Of a stretch of 64,000 bases of DNA, positions 44,468 to 56,434 are shown piece by piece (position 1 is the first letter of the stretch; each line of letters opens with the position of its first letter). This stretch comes from Periplaneta americana (Eukaryota; Arthropoda; Insecta; Blattodea; Blattidae), in assembly GCF_040183065.1 (NCBI RefSeq), contig NC_091126.1:146780204-146844203 (forward strand), read 5' to 3'. Made by a program: the position numbers and the translations under genes. The notes under the pieces were generated by a model that searched no databases, was not told the DNA's origin, and saw only the letters and a list, made by a program, of their open reading frames with translations.

Positions 44468-45815
44468 CAGCAGCGTGCAAATTAATCCGAACACGACATA
44501 TTTTTACATTTTCTGTCATTGTTGGCCTCACAGCTGCTCATACCGCTTTAATTGACATCTGTAGTACGTGTAATTCCATTGTTGAAGGTATGTCGTTATT
44601 ATTTTTTTTATAATATGTGACATTTTGCCTGTCGTTTTGTACTTATAAGCATTTCAGTTGTGTTCAAGACTTAATACTGCAATCCTGTGTACATTCTGTC
44701 GCCTTCACAAATGGATACAACTCCACGAAAACGGCCTAAAATTATAACATTACCAGGGCATTCTTCTATGACATAGAGGCAAATTGCTGCAGAATGTCAC
44801 ATTGGTTTGGCTACTGTTAATTCGATCATAAAACGATACAGGGAGACTGGATCCATCACACCCCAGAAAAAAGGAAACTGTGGCCGGAAAAGGAAGACTT
44901 CACCTGCAGATGATCGTTTAATTGTCAGGAAAAGTAAATTAAATCCTAGACTAACTGCTGTCCACTTAACCCGCGAGTTAATGGCTACCACTGGGGCGAA
45001 TATTCACGTCACAACAGTGCAGCGTAGGCTTTTGGAAGTTGGACGAAGGGCTCGTAAGCCTATTAAGAAGCAACTGCTAACCCCTGTTATGTGCAAAACA
45101 CGCTTAATGTGGGCAAAATTACATCAACACTGGAAGTGAATGACTAGAAGAATGTACTTTTTTCCGATGAGTCTCATTTCGAGGTCCACAGCCACCATGT
45201 TTCTTACGTACAGAAAGGATCCGAAAAAGTAACAGCAGCTCATCTCCAACAAGCACCCAAATACCCCCCTAAAGTAATGTTTTGGGGTTGTTTTACACAT
45301 GAAGGGTCTGGAGCATTAATACCTATCAAGGGAATGATGAATTCTGACAAATATATTCACTTATTGGAAACCAGAATCGTACCCCAGCTGCAAAAATCAT
45401 TTCCGGATTGCAGAGGTGTGTTCCAACAAGACCTGGCACCATGCCATACGTCTCGAAAAACTACAGAATTCTTCAACAAGAAGAATATTCAGGTACTCCC
45501 CTGGCCAGGCAACTCAGCCAACATGAACCCCATTGAGAACTTGTGGTCAATTTGCAAAAGAAGAATGCAAAAAATGGATTGTTCCACAAAGGAGAAGATG
45601 ATTTCTGCCCTCATTGGTGTATGGTTTCGCAATGAAGAAATGAAGAATATTTGTGGGAAATTAGTGGAATCCATGCCAAATCGTCTCAGAGCTGTTATTA
45701 GGAACAAGGGAGGCCACATAGATTACTGAGGTATGTCTTAGATCCTTTTTTTTAATCCCGTTTGAATGCTTTTGCATAAGTAATTACATTGTTCGGATTA
45801 ATTTGCACGCTACTG
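44468..45815 (+). mobile_element. Tc1-like transposon, nearly complete
   Basis: TA is duplicated at 44466-44467 and 45816-45817. The inverted ends start CAGCAGCGTGCAAATTAATC on the left and CAGTAGCGTGCAAATTAATC reading in from the right, both followed by CGAACA. The total length of 1348 bp is typical of a complete Tc1-like element, and it encloses one transposase gene. Confidence 0.95.
44712..45729 (+). pseudogene. Tc1-like DD34E transposase, three lesions
   Basis: The start is the ATG at 44712 (MDTTPRKRPKIITLPGHSSM). The paired helix-turn-helix region includes RQIAAECHIGLATVNSIIKR and the AT-hook-like GRKRKTS. The catalytic core has FSDESHFEVH (first D), FQQDLAPCHTS (second D) and NSANMNPIENLW (the E, 34 residues after the second D). 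The C-terminus is intact to a stop at 45727-45729. Lesions are a TAG early in the first helix region (about 44775), a frameshift near 45137, and a TAG in place of Trp just before FSDE (about 45149). All else reads through, so inactivation seems fairly recent. Confidence 0.9.
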
Positions 45816-45817
45816 TA

Positions 45818-46351
45818 TTGTAAACATAACAACATTAATCTGTATTTGAGAATCACAAGTTACAAACTTAAATTGTATTCGGTAGAACTGCAAGACAAAA
45901 GAGAACATTAATAACAATAAGTAAATCTTTTGACCAAGAGAAGAATGTACTTAACAAAAAATAATAATAAAATGATCATTATCATCAACATTATTATTAG
46001 CTATGACCGTGATAACATATGGACGAAAAATCCTTGTCGAACAATATAGGTGAATGAAAAGGGAATGGAGAAAGATATACTTACAATGCAGGAAAGATTA
46101 GTGTAGAACGAAAAATAAGAGTAGACGAAAAGTTAATGGAACTCATGTGGACGAAACATGTAGAAAACATGAATATGTTATTATCCAATAAATAATTCGA
46201 TTTAGACATTGCATCGTATGAATGGTGTAGTGACAGAATATTGCCATTTTATTCGTTAACTCTGTATTGTCTAATGAATGTAATGTTGTATAAAATAAGT
46301 GTCTTTTTTCTTTATTTTACTTTTCATATTTGAAAATGAACACTTTTGTGA

Positions 46352-46403
<52 letters not shown>

Positions 46404-46812
46404 GATAAGATTATTATAGAAATGTTATATTATGCATAAAGTAAAGAAATATTGTGTTGTAATGCATTATTTGGAGAAAAAATGGCTAAGTTATACAAGC
46501 GAATCTTTTGATATAATAGATCACTTGATGAAAGAGGAAGGCTATATCATCTTTCGAGACAGGCTCAGAGTTCACTGCCTCGAGTTCGAAGTTTCAAGAA
46601 ATTATTGTGGTCCACAGGCATGGGCTCTGCGGACTGGCTGTCTTGGGCTCAGTTGGGCTACTGTTCATTGCCTCAAGCTCGAACTCTGAAGAAGGAGACC
46701 ATAAGACTGCAGGAAGACTTAGTGGGCTTACTGCTGTACAGGTAGTCAACTGGAAGTCTGAGGTTCGCCGGTGCACATCTCTAGTAAAAACCTCTTTTAA
46801 TGAAACGAATAA
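45818..46812. other. No gene seen; (TAA)n at 46355-46402
   Basis: No element was recognised. Part of 46600-46812 may be distal sequence 3' of the host gene. Confidence 0.4.
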
Positions 46813-46818
46813 TTTATT
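46813..46818 (-). terminator. Candidate polyadenylation signal of the host gene
   Basis: AATAAA on the minus strand lies about 71 bases downstream of the stop codon of the large exon. The position is plausible for a short 3' UTR. Confidence 0.5.
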
Positions 46819-46888
46819 TTCCAATAAACGTATTAAATATACAACTACTATTTAAACTTAAATACATGCACTTTTTTAAAGTCCAAAT

Positions 46889-49139
46889 TCACAGTTCAAA
46901 ATTTATATCTAGACCAATACTCGTGGCTAGTTGTCCACCATTGGCTGCTCGAAGCCTCGCAAGTTGTTCGGGGTTTAATATTACCTTATTTCCATTGGGG
47001 AATGCCAGGGCATAGTTGCTCGAGGTCCCACCATGTATCACAATCAACCTGGCAGTAGTTTTTCCAGTCTGATGCTGACCATCTGACTGTCTTGGAGAGC
47101 CTGCAGGCATCCTTACTTGAGCTTGAGGTGACTGTAATCTTGGACTCCTTGCCTGTGCAGCTTGTCTCGGTGTGTTCACGGTAGTTGCTTGGACATCTGT
47201 TCTTATTTGAGATGCTGAATTTCTCGGACTCATTAAGTGTGTCACTGGAGTTCCAGGACTCCGCAACTGTGCCACTGGGGTGCCAGGATTCCGTGACTGT
47301 GCCAGTGTGATGCCAGGACTTCGCAACTGTGCCACTGGGGTGCCAGGACTTCGCAACTGTGCCACCGGGGTGCCAGGACTTCGCAACTGTGCCACTAGGG
47401 TGCCAGGACTTCGTAACTGTGCCACTGCAGTGCCAGGCCTCTGTAACTGTGCCAATGGAGAACCAGAACCCCTTGATTGTGACACAGGGGTGCCAGGACT
47501 CCTAAACTGTGAAACTGTGGTGCCAGTACCCCGTAACTGTGACATTGGAATGCCAGGACTCCGTAAATGTGACACTGGGATGCCAGGACTCCGTAACTGC
47601 GTCATGCCAGGACTCCGTAACTGTGACAATGGAGTGCCAGAATTCCGTACCTGTAATATTGGGGTTCTAGGACTCCGTAATTGTGACGTTAGAGTTCCAG
47701 GACTCTGTGACTGTAATGTTGAAGTTCCAGGACTCCGTAATTGCGACATCGGAGTTCTGAGACTGTGTAACTGTAGTACTGGGTTTGCAGGACTCCGTAA
47801 TTGTGATACTGGGGTTCCAGGACTCTGTGTCCGTACCACAGGTGTTCCAGGACACCTTACCTGTGGCAATGGATTGCTCGGACTCCGTACCTGTGGCACT
47901 GGGACACCAGGACTCTGTACCTGTGGCATTCCTGTACTTCTGGACTGAGCTACCAACATGGAAGTGGTAGTTGATGTGACACTTGGGCCCTTTGTTACAG
48001 AGTTCACACTGTTCTCTTCTGTTAACGTCAGTTGTGAGGATGTCGAAGATAGACTTCTGTGTGTTATGTTACGAGAGTTCTTTGGTTTACAATTGCGATC
48101 CAGCTTTGGATTATACACAATATCTAGAAATTCCACTTCACTACCATCACTGTCATCACTGATACAAACAATTTCTCCTGTTTTTATCGGTCTTGTTGGT
48201 GGAACCACTTGTACTTGGGGGTGTATTGTTGAACTCTGTAGTTGAGTAACTAGTTGTTGGGGAGCCTGTGTTTGTGGTACTGATTGTGTCAAAGTACATC
48301 CTTGTGGTACTTTCTGTGTTGGAGTACGTTCTTGTGAGATCAGCTGTTGTTTTGGAATTTGCGTTGATGGTCCGTTTATTTGTGAATTGTGGTTGGTGGA
48401 ATTCGTGTTTCGTTTCGTATTTTCCAAAATTTTTTTCGCTTTTTCACCGACCACTTTTTCATATAGTACTGTGTGTCCCTTATTACTGACTGACGGCACC
48501 AACACAACAGGCTGCTGGTCACCACTTGTGCTTTTATCACTTTCCTTGAACACATGAACAATGTTTTTTAGTAATCTTTCTTGTTCTGTAGTGCCACAGT
48601 GTTTCCCAACACCTCTAACAGAAGTGAAAGAGTTAAGAAACCTATCTGCTGTGTTTTTCCTGTCGTGATTTTGTCCAGTTACTGAGCCTGACTGAATGCT
48701 TTCCATTTCTACACTTATAACGCCAGTCAGTAAACCCTTATTTTTAACAACTTTAGCTTCTTTCACAACGTCACCTATCTTTCGACCTTGAAGTTTTGGC
48801 AAGGCCTTACTGTTCGTAATCACACCATTGTCATCAAGAATTATTTTGCTATTACTGTCAATAATTATTCTGGTTGGTGTACTGTGTGAGTTAGTCTTTG
48901 AAGTTACTGGTTTGTTTGAAACAGAATTGACAAATTTTTTAGAATTCTCGTCCAATTTAAATTGGTTGGCTTCAGTGCTGGAAATCTCCTGCTCCTGGAA
49001 AAGACGTTTCTTGACACGCAGTGCAGGCATTTCCAAAGGACGTTTCGAAATCTCCAAAATCTCAATCTCTGGTTCAGAATCTGCCGTAACTGTGGATTGT
49101 TTGCATTCATCTTGCTTGCGAGACTGTACCTGCAAACAG
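46889..49139 (-). CDS. Host gene, 3'-terminal exon: disordered repeat protein with SUMO-interaction-like motif
   Basis: This is the only long host coding exon in the window, about 750 codons. Its 5' edge is a splice acceptor (minus strand TGTTTGCAG, then GTACAG, boundary at 49139). It begins VQSRKQDECKQSTVTADSE in the same phase as the end of the exon at 56435-56631. The acidic hydrophobic EIVCISDDSDGSEVEFLDIV looks like a SUMO-interaction motif. Between about 47235 and 47945 are about 24 copies of a 10-residue unit (typical RSPGTPVAQL, 30 bp). The last 55 residues are an ordered-looking tail: TARLIVIHGGTSSNYALAFP, then NPEQLARLRAANG, and end in LDINFEL before TGA. Low complexity and basic patches suggest a nuclear protein. 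I do not recognise the family. Confidence 0.85.
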
Positions 49140-49824
49140 GACATTATGCGATATATATTAATCACACTTGTTTGTATATTACTTTAATACTTCTTTCAAG
49201 TATAACATACAACATTCATGTAACTTCACAATAAAATTAATTAGTCATATTTTAAATGTATGTACAAAATCTGTACATATGAGTAGCTTAATATCAAAGG
49301 CAGACATCTGACCTCAGATCGAAATTTAGATAATGTGAATTCTTATACATTTTTTAATACTCTTTTCAGTTATGGTGAACTATATGCAAACTCTAACACT
49401 ACATCTATAAAAATAAATTGTGTTAAAATATTACAAAGAACACTGTGAATCAAAAAGTGCCTCTAGATCAAAATTATGGAGACAACAGATGTCCGTCTTT
49501 GATATTAAACTACTCATATATTCATGATATTTAAAAATACAGGTGCACAGTTTAAAGTTTGTAATTAAAGTACATTAATTTGGATTAACTTGGCTGGATT
49601 TGTGTCAATTTCTTATTTGTTTCATATTCACCAACTAATTACATTATTTCTCAGTAATTCAAAATAGACCCTTATAAAAACTGTTTACAATTTGGTTAGC
49701 CTACTTGTTATTACCAAACAATCTTATGTATTCTACTGTGTATGAAGTCTGAAAATTTGACACTGAGAACTCACTACATATGACAAGATATACAGTACAT
49801 CAGTGACATAATTCTGTAACATAT

Positions 49825-50554
49825 TGTGATGGCAGGCCGAATAATCTCGGCGCTTTGGGGAACTTCGTGCGCGTCTGGCAGAGGAGAGGGGGCGCGAGGA
49901 GGTGACACACTGTTCCGCGGCAGAGAGGGGGAAGTAATACGCCTGCGACTGAGGGAAGAAATCCAGAGAATTCGAGAGGCGCCATCTTCTCGACATCTGT
50001 AGATTGATCGCGAAATCGTACTCTCTGGAAACTATGGTTTGGTTATAAAGAGGAGACGCAAGTGAGCTGCAGCAGTTAGTTGTTGCAGTCGTCAGTTTTT
50101 GGTCAGCCAGTCAGTGTAGCAGTGAAGCCAGCTTCGAGACTGGAGTTCGACTTGTGTGAGTGTGTCCCCAGCTGTGTTAGTGCAGTGGACCGCAGTTGGA
50201 GGACCTGAGTTCGAAGTTCAGTGGACTGTCTCTGAAGGTCTGGGGTTCGAGATACTGTGAACACGAGTGACTGAGCTAGAAGAACTACCCAAGGCAAACG
50301 AACTGTGAACTGAGAACTGACAGTTTTGTGTTGTAAATAGTGCTTTGTGAACATTAGTTAAGATTAGCAGTACATTGTTGTTCTCAATAATCCAAGTAAA
50401 TTGTCATTGTCGTCTGTGGAGTGCAATAACGAATCCTGTGTTGCTGTGTGGAGTGGAAATCCCATTGTTGACGGGAGTGTTTACATTCAATTATAGAAAG
50501 TGATTATTGTTCTTTTGAATAAAAGTTACAGTCTTGTTTTGTATAAAAGTGACA
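49825..50554 (+). mobile_element. Solo LTR (Gypsy-like)
   Basis: The 730-bp segment begins TGTGATGGCAGG and ends AAAAGTGACA. The 4-bp duplication ATAT lies on both sides (49821-49824 and 50555-50558). A TATA box (TTATAAAG, about 50043) is followed by arthropod initiator-like CAGT sites near 50090. An AATAAA signal at about 50518 suits an R region near the end. No internal retroelement genes adjoin it, so it is a recombination product. It lies in the host intron in antisense. Confidence 0.75.
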
Positions 50555-50649
50555 ATATCGTACACTTAAGAGATCCACATACATGTGCATGCAAGAACAG
50601 AATATGTTTTCAGAAATAAGTTATGTAAAAACAATAATTTTGCATATGA

Positions 50650-50870
50650 TGAAGGATGGATAGAATAGAGAAAAATTATCTCCAGCACTGGGACCTGAAC
50701 CTGGGTCTTCAGCTCTATGTGCTGACTCTTTATCCGCTAAGCCACACCAGATTCCAGTTCCAATGCCGGATCCAATCCCCTCAGTTTAAGTTCTACCTCT
50801 CAGTTTTCTCTTTAGTGGCCTACCGTCATATACTGTATCACACTAAAGATCACTATCACATTTAGGAAAA
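50650..50870 (-). mobile_element. SINE family D, diverged fragment
   Basis: The reversed head reads CTTTATCCGCTAAGCC on the plus strand, with the B-box region GGGACCTGAACCTGG. The flanking body TTTAAGTTCTACCTCTC also occurs in the copy at 38685, so these two form a subfamily distinct from the array units. Confidence 0.8.
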
Positions 50871-51269
50871 GAATTAATTAGACTGTGGTTCTTGTTAATG
50901 TAGAAGTGGGTGTAGCACTGAATCACAATTTGATCTATATAATAGAATTATTTGTCTCATTAAGGTATGGAAAACTGTTCTGTGTAGAAACAGAAGCTAA
51001 CGAAGGATGGTATTTCTGATTGAAGAACTACGTTTTATAAAATCCCTTCAATGTCATGATGATTACACACTGGTATTATTCATATGTTCATATTTCTCTT
51101 TGCTTTTGTCTTCTGTATCTTCATGCAAACATATCTGGCACTGAGAGAGCATTATTTTCTGTTCGAGGGGGTTTGAATTCGACCACTTCACTAATGATGA
51201 AATACCACATTTCTAAAGGTGAACCCAACTTTCTCTTCAGGTAGAAATGTAAGAAGGAAGGCATTCTAC

Positions 51270-51278
51270 AGAGAGAGA

Positions 51279-51312
<34 letters not shown>
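51270..51312. repeat. (GA)n microsatellite
   Basis: A run of GA dinucleotides with one interruption. Confidence 0.9.
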
Positions 51313-51313
<1 letters not shown>

Positions 51314-51329
51314 AAAATTACGGCACTAT

Positions 51330-53392
51330 GCAGGAGACTTCGGGGAACAGACTACCCAGATTATTTTTAATTATGATAAATGATTTGTCTAAAAATATTT
51401 ATAGTATCTCGATTGTATTTGCTGAAGATACTACTTTGTATCATACTAATGATGACATAATTGATATAAAGTTTGTGCAAATCTAGTCTTTCAGGTAAAG
51501 CGCCCTGTAAAGCAGATATGAATAATTTCAAGGGAAAAATTGTTCCGAGGCCGGGTATCGATCCCGGGACCTCTGGTTGAACGTACCAGTGCTCTACCAA
51601 CTGAGCTACCCAGGAACTCCACCCGACACCGTCTCAACTTTTCCCTTTATATCCACACAACTCGCGTGGGCTGACGAAATGCCAGAGACCCACATCAAGT
51701 GCACACAATCTCTGTGTGACTTGGAATTGTGGTTTTCTGTTAACGTACACAGTGACGTATATATTATGCAAATCTAGTCTTTCAGGTAAAGCTCCCTGCA
51801 AAGCAGATTTGAATAATTTCAAGGGAAAAATTGTTCCGGGGCCGAGTATCGATCCCGAGACCTCTGGTTGAATGTACCAGTGCTCTACTAACTGAGCTAC
51901 CCAGGAACTCCACCCGACACTGTCTCAACTTTTCCCTTTATATCCACACAACTCGCGTGGGCTGACAAAACGCCAGAGACCCACATCGAGTGCACATAAT
52001 CTCTGTGTGACTTGGAATTGTGGTTTTCTGTTAACATACACAGTGACATATATTATGCAACTCTAGTCTTTCAGGTAAAGCTCCCTGTAAAGCAGATTTG
52101 AATAATTTCAAGGGAAAAATTGTTCCGGGGTCGGGTATCGATCCCGGGACCTCTGGTTGAACATACCAGCGCTCTACCAACTGAGCTACCCGGGAACTCC
52201 ACCCGACACCATCTCAATTATTCAAATCTGCTTTACAGGGAGCTTTACCTGAAAGACTAGATTTGCATAATATATACGTCACTGTGTACGTTAACAGAAA
52301 ACCACAATTCCAAGTCACAAAGAGATTGTGTGCACTCGATGTGGGTCTCTGGCGTTTCGTCAGCCCACGCGAGTTGTGTGGATATAAAGGGAAAAGTTGA
52401 GACGGTGTCGGGTGGAGTTCCCGGGTAGCTCAGTTGGTAGAGTGCTGGTATGTTCAACCAGAGGTCCCGGGATCGATACCCGGCCTCGGAACAATTTTTC
52501 CCTTGAAATTATTTGATATAAAGTTTGTTATGAACAATTCCTTTAACGAAGCAGTTGCCTGGTTTGAGGCCAATGGATTTTGTTTAAATCAGACTAAGAC
52601 ACAACATGTGTTGTTTACGTTAAGTGATTCCACAATTTACAACTCTCAGCCAACTGCTAAACTTTTAGGAATTGTACTGGATCCCAAATTTTCTTGCGCC
52701 CCACATATTGATTATGTTTGTACTAAACTCTCAAGGGTTATTAGTTTATTGAGCAAATTGAAATCACTGGTGCCTAAAACATATGTAAGAAGTGCTTATT
52801 TTGCATTCTTCAATAGTATAATAACCTATGGTATTTCTGTATGGGGAAATAGTTCTAGTGTATCTAATGTTCTTCTGCCAAAAAAAAAAAAAAATAAAGC
52901 CTTACGTATTTTAACTGGTTCTGCTTATGATGCGCACTGTAAGCCATTATTCATAAATGAGGCTATTCTTATTGTTATTAATCTTTACATCTTCACTTCT
53001 TTGCTGAAGGTAAAGACAAATTTAGCAAATTATTATCATAGATCTGATCATCATAATTATAATACAAGATACAATTTTCACTTGACTGAATCTAATGTTA
53101 GACTGGAAACAACTAAAACACAATTTATGTCCATGGCAGTATCTATGTTTAATAGATTACATAAGTCTGCACACACTGTTAACTATAACACATTTAAGAA
53201 TGTTTTAAAACGCTGGATGATTAATTATCCCTTTTATAATATTAATGAATACTTTGAGTCTTCTGTTAATAACTTATGTTTTTAATATAATTTTATTCAC
53301 TGTTTTATTTTATTATGACTATATCCATAGTATACGTATAATATTCATGACTTTAATAAAATCTAATCTAATTTAATCTAATCTAATCTAGT
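51330..53392 (+). pseudogene. LINE ORF2 3' part, interrupted by a SINE composite, with (TAATC)n tail
   Basis: It opens with the reverse transcriptase catalytic region: RLFLIMINDLSKN, then VFAEDTTLYH, where FAED stands for FADD. At 51476 it is cut by a 1036-bp SINE composite and resumes at 52529. The next 250 codons are open: FEANGFCLNQTKTQHVLF, LLGIVLDPKFSCAPHIDYV, then SIITYGISVWGNSS, and a C-terminal basic region ending at 53285. The 3' end has TTTAATAAAATCTAATC and a pentamer tail to 53392. It is truncated at the 5' side. Confidence 0.85.
51477..52512. mobile_element. Four-unit composite of tRNA-headed SINE family F in one target site
   Basis: Units start at 51477, 51768 and 52057 with minus-strand heads (period about 290 bp). 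The third is cut short at about 52217 and joined tail-to-tail to a fourth unit with a plus-strand head (52218-52512). Heads fold as tRNA: GGGTAGCTCAGTTGGTAGAG, anticodon stem CTGGT with ACCAG, and T arm CCGGGATCGATACCCGG. The whole block is flanked by one perfect 16-bp direct repeat, TTGATATAAAGTTTGT (51461-51476 and 52513-52528), and splits a LINE frame. It therefore seems to have arrived as one unit or grown inside a single insertion. Confidence 0.9.
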
Positions 53393-53395
53393 ATT

Positions 53396-53790
53396 GCACA
53401 ACGGATATCTATAGTTGAGACATTTATCCTAAAAAAGAAATCGTATTGACAGAAGCGTTCGTAAGTTTATACATCAGTTCCGTGATGTTGCAATGCCTTC
53501 GAGACAATACATAACCAAGTTATTCAGAAAATGCCGAGAAACAGGGTCTGTTTTAAACAAAAAGAGAGGACCACAGAAGAGGGTATTAACAGAAGAGAAG
53601 CTTGCAGATATTCAAGCAGAAAGTGTACAAGAACAATCCATATATTCTTGAAGCCCTGGGAAATAAAATCAGACGAGTGACGTCTGAAATTTCAGAGGTG
53701 GAGATACAAGTGTTTCGGAATTTTTTTTAACATGATGCAACATTTGTATCGAGAATGCTGGACATCATTTTCAACAGCTTCTTTAATGAA
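53396..53790 (+). pseudogene. Transposase remnant with DUF4817-like helix-turn-helix
   Basis: The translation in mixed frames is RISIVETFILKKKSY, then KFIHQFRDVAMPSRQYITKL, FRKCRETGSVLNKKRGPQKR and LTEEKLADIQA. The end near 53735 (MMQHLYRECW) resembles the C-terminal helix of the same transposase group. The catalytic domain between them is deleted. Confidence 0.65.
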
Positions 53791-54276
53791 AGGTAAGATC
53801 TACATCAGTTTCCAACTTCATTCATTCTTTAGGGAACTTTTAACTAATAATTTACGCCTACTGTAACGAAACTGATTGGCTGCCCGCACTGCTACAGCGT
53901 ACCAGTGAATCGAGCAATGGATTGCAGGCAATCCTCAACATCCTCTGCATAGTGCAGTAACTTTTCGCTGCCTCCTTCTGTACTTGCAGGCAATACCAAT
54001 GGCTAAATTAGTTTGTGAAGTGAACCTAGCCATCCTCAACAAATAGCATATTTTCACTTCTAACGTTTTCTTAACCTGATGATTAAAATGGATCTAACCT
54101 TTGGAGTTCAGTAACACATTAAAACAGCCGTGGCGAAAAGGCCATGGTGCGCCGAGCCACTGTGTAAGCTGCAACGTGCATAGCACCTATGGAGGGAGGC
54201 GGACAACCGAAGGGGAAGTTGTTTAGGAAGTGTAATGAAGAAAGAAATGAACAAGAAAACATAGGCCACATTATCA
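53791..54276. other. No gene seen
   Basis: Nothing assignable was found between the transposase remnant and the SINE palindrome. Confidence 0.3.
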
Positions 54277-55605
54277 CATGCGATGAAAGAGTAATGGAAC
54301 GGAGAAAAATTCTCTCCGGCACCGGGATTTGAACCCGGGTTTTCAGCTCTACATGCTGATGCTTTATCCACTAAGCCACACCAGATACAACTCCGACGCT
54401 GGTTAGAATCGTCTCAGATTAAGCTCCAACTCTTGGGTTCCCTCTAGTGGCCGCCCTCTGCACTACGTCATAGATGTCTATGAACGCAGGACCGAAGTCC
54501 ATACATGTGCTGAGGTGCACTCGATGTGAGTGACTAGTTGGCCGGGATCCGACGGAATAAGCGCCGTCTTAAATCACGAAGTGATTTACGCATACCATAT
54601 ATATTATTTTAATGTACCGAAGTACATATGATATTTCCATGCAGATATTCTGCGTCATCATGCGATGAAAGAGTAATGGAACAGAGAAAAATTCTCTCCG
54701 GCGCCGGGATTTGAACCCGGGTTTTCAGCTCTACGTGCTGATGCTTTATCCACTAAGCCACACCAGATACAACTCCGACGCCAGTTAGAATCGTCTCAGA
54801 TTAAGCTCCAACTCTTGGGTTCCCTCTAGTGGCCGCCCTCTGCACTACGTCATAGATGTCTATGAACGCAGGACCGAAGTCCATACATGTGCTGAGGTGC
54901 AACTAGTCACTCACATCGAGTGCACCTCAGCACATGTATGGACTTCGGTCCTGCGTTCATAGACATCTATGACGTAGTGCAGAGGGCGGCCACTAGAGGG
55001 AACCCAAGAGTTGGAGCTTAATCTGAGACGATTCTAACCGGCGTCAGAGTTGTATCCGGTGTGGCTTAGTGGATAAAGCATCAGCACGTAGAGCTGAAAA
55101 CCCGGGTTCAAATCCCGGCGCCGGAGAGAATTTTTCTCCGTTCCATTACTCTTTCATCGCATGATGACGCAGAATATCTGCATGGAAATATCATATGCAC
55201 TTCGGTACATTAAAATAATATATATGATATGCGTAAATCACTTCGTGATTTAAGACGGCGCTTATTCCGTCGGATCCCGGCCAACTAGTCACTCACATCG
55301 AGTGCACCTCAGCACATGTATGGACTTCGGTCCTGCGTTCATAGACATCTATGACGTAGTGCAGAGGGCGGCCACTAGAGGGAACCCAAGAGTTGGAGCT
55401 TAATCTGAGACGATTCTAACCGGCGTCGGAGTTGTATCCGATGTGGCTTAGTGGATAAAGCATCAGCACGTAGAGCTGAAAACCCGGGTTCAAATCCCGG
55501 CGCCGGAGAGAATTTTTCTCCGTTCCATTACTCTTTCATCGCATGATGACGGAGAATATCTGCATGGAAATATCATATGTACTTCGGTACATTAAAATAA
55601 TATAC
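54277..55605. repeat. Palindromic array of SINE family D: two minus units, then two plus units
   Basis: tRNA-like heads lie at 54315-54385 and 54697-54767 (minus) and at 55055-55125 and 55437-55507 (plus), with a period of 382 bp within each half. The arms 54277-54900 and 54922-55545 are near-perfect reverse complements around the 21-bp spacer at 54901-54921. Units carry the hairpin GGACTTCGGTCC, the classic C(UUCG)G tetraloop form. They are closer to each other than to the array at 28.3 kb. Confidence 0.95.
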
Positions 55606-55989
55606 TCATTATCACAACCTAAAATTAACTGTCTTCAGAATGTCTCTGCGACAAAGTTTCAAAATCAGGAATTATGTCACTTACTGCCAATTGTAGTTGA
55701 TCACGAAGGTATTTGTCTGTCAGTCGCGATCTAAATTTGATTTTTACTATTTTCATTGTTGAAAATAATTTTTCACAAACGTAATTTACAGCGAACATGG
55801 CTTCAACAGAGCAAGCGAAAGAACGAAGCTTCAAATATTTATTTTTTTTTCCAGAGATTTGAAAAGTTCAATATCTGTCAAGTCCTTACATCTAGCTTTC
55901 ATTTAACATCACATTGTAAATCTGTGAGTTTAAATTGAACATCTAACCGCATTATTCGTACATCTGCTGTAAAAGAATCGACGTACAGA

Positions 55990-56022
<33 letters not shown>

Positions 56023-56260
56023 AATAATAATAATAATAATAATAATAGTAATAATAATAATATTTAACCTTTTAATGTTTCATCAGTAACATGTAGTAAC
56101 TTATAATGTCGTTTTATGTTATACAACTGTTTCCCTAGTAATATTTGTGAACAAATCATACATTTAATATTTTCATCATATTGTAAGCAAAAGAATGCAT
56201 CCTCCCATCCTACTTGAAACTTTCGTTTTTTATAGAGGTACATGGTATCGAGAGAGATAT
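55600..56260 (-). pseudogene. hAT (GTF2IRD2-like) transposase deletion derivative
   Basis: On the minus strand the N-terminal finger reads YKKRKFQVGWEDAFFCLQYD, then IKCMICSQILLGKQLYNIKR and HYKLLH, a BED-like C2H2 finger. A microsatellite (ATG)n(AAT)n at about 55990-56061 follows. The hAT dimerisation block then comes at once: NYVCEKLFSTMKIVK, FRSRLTDKYLRDQLQLAVSD and IIPDFE. The catalytic core is deleted. Its left edge starts soon after the donor site of the host exon at 56435. Confidence 0.8.
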
Positions 56261-56434
56261 TGCGACGATACGCCACTCGCAGGTCCGAGACAAAACAAAT
56301 AGAACGGAGTTTTGACTCCAGTGAGTAAGAGAATGGGGGTTGTAGGTAGGAAGCGAAAGAAAAGCACTGCGAGCCACAATGTGGTCGTGAGTCGCATTTT
56401 CGCCGCGGCTGCATTAAAAGAAATGTCCTCTTAC

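Larger units (their letters stand above)
49140..56434 (-). other. Intron of the host gene
   Basis: Consensus donor (GAG then GTAAGAGG, at 56435/56434) and acceptor (TTTGCAG, at 49140/49139) bound this stretch, and the coding phase is 0 on both sides. It holds a solo LTR, SINEs, a LINE, transposase remnants and a hAT deletion derivative. Extra exons inside it cannot be excluded. Confidence 0.65.

Noticed and set aside
47280..47948. 222-codon plus-strand frame with PGLRNCATGV repeats
   Set aside because: It is the mirror of the 30-bp repeats in the real minus-strand exon, with no start context or other support.
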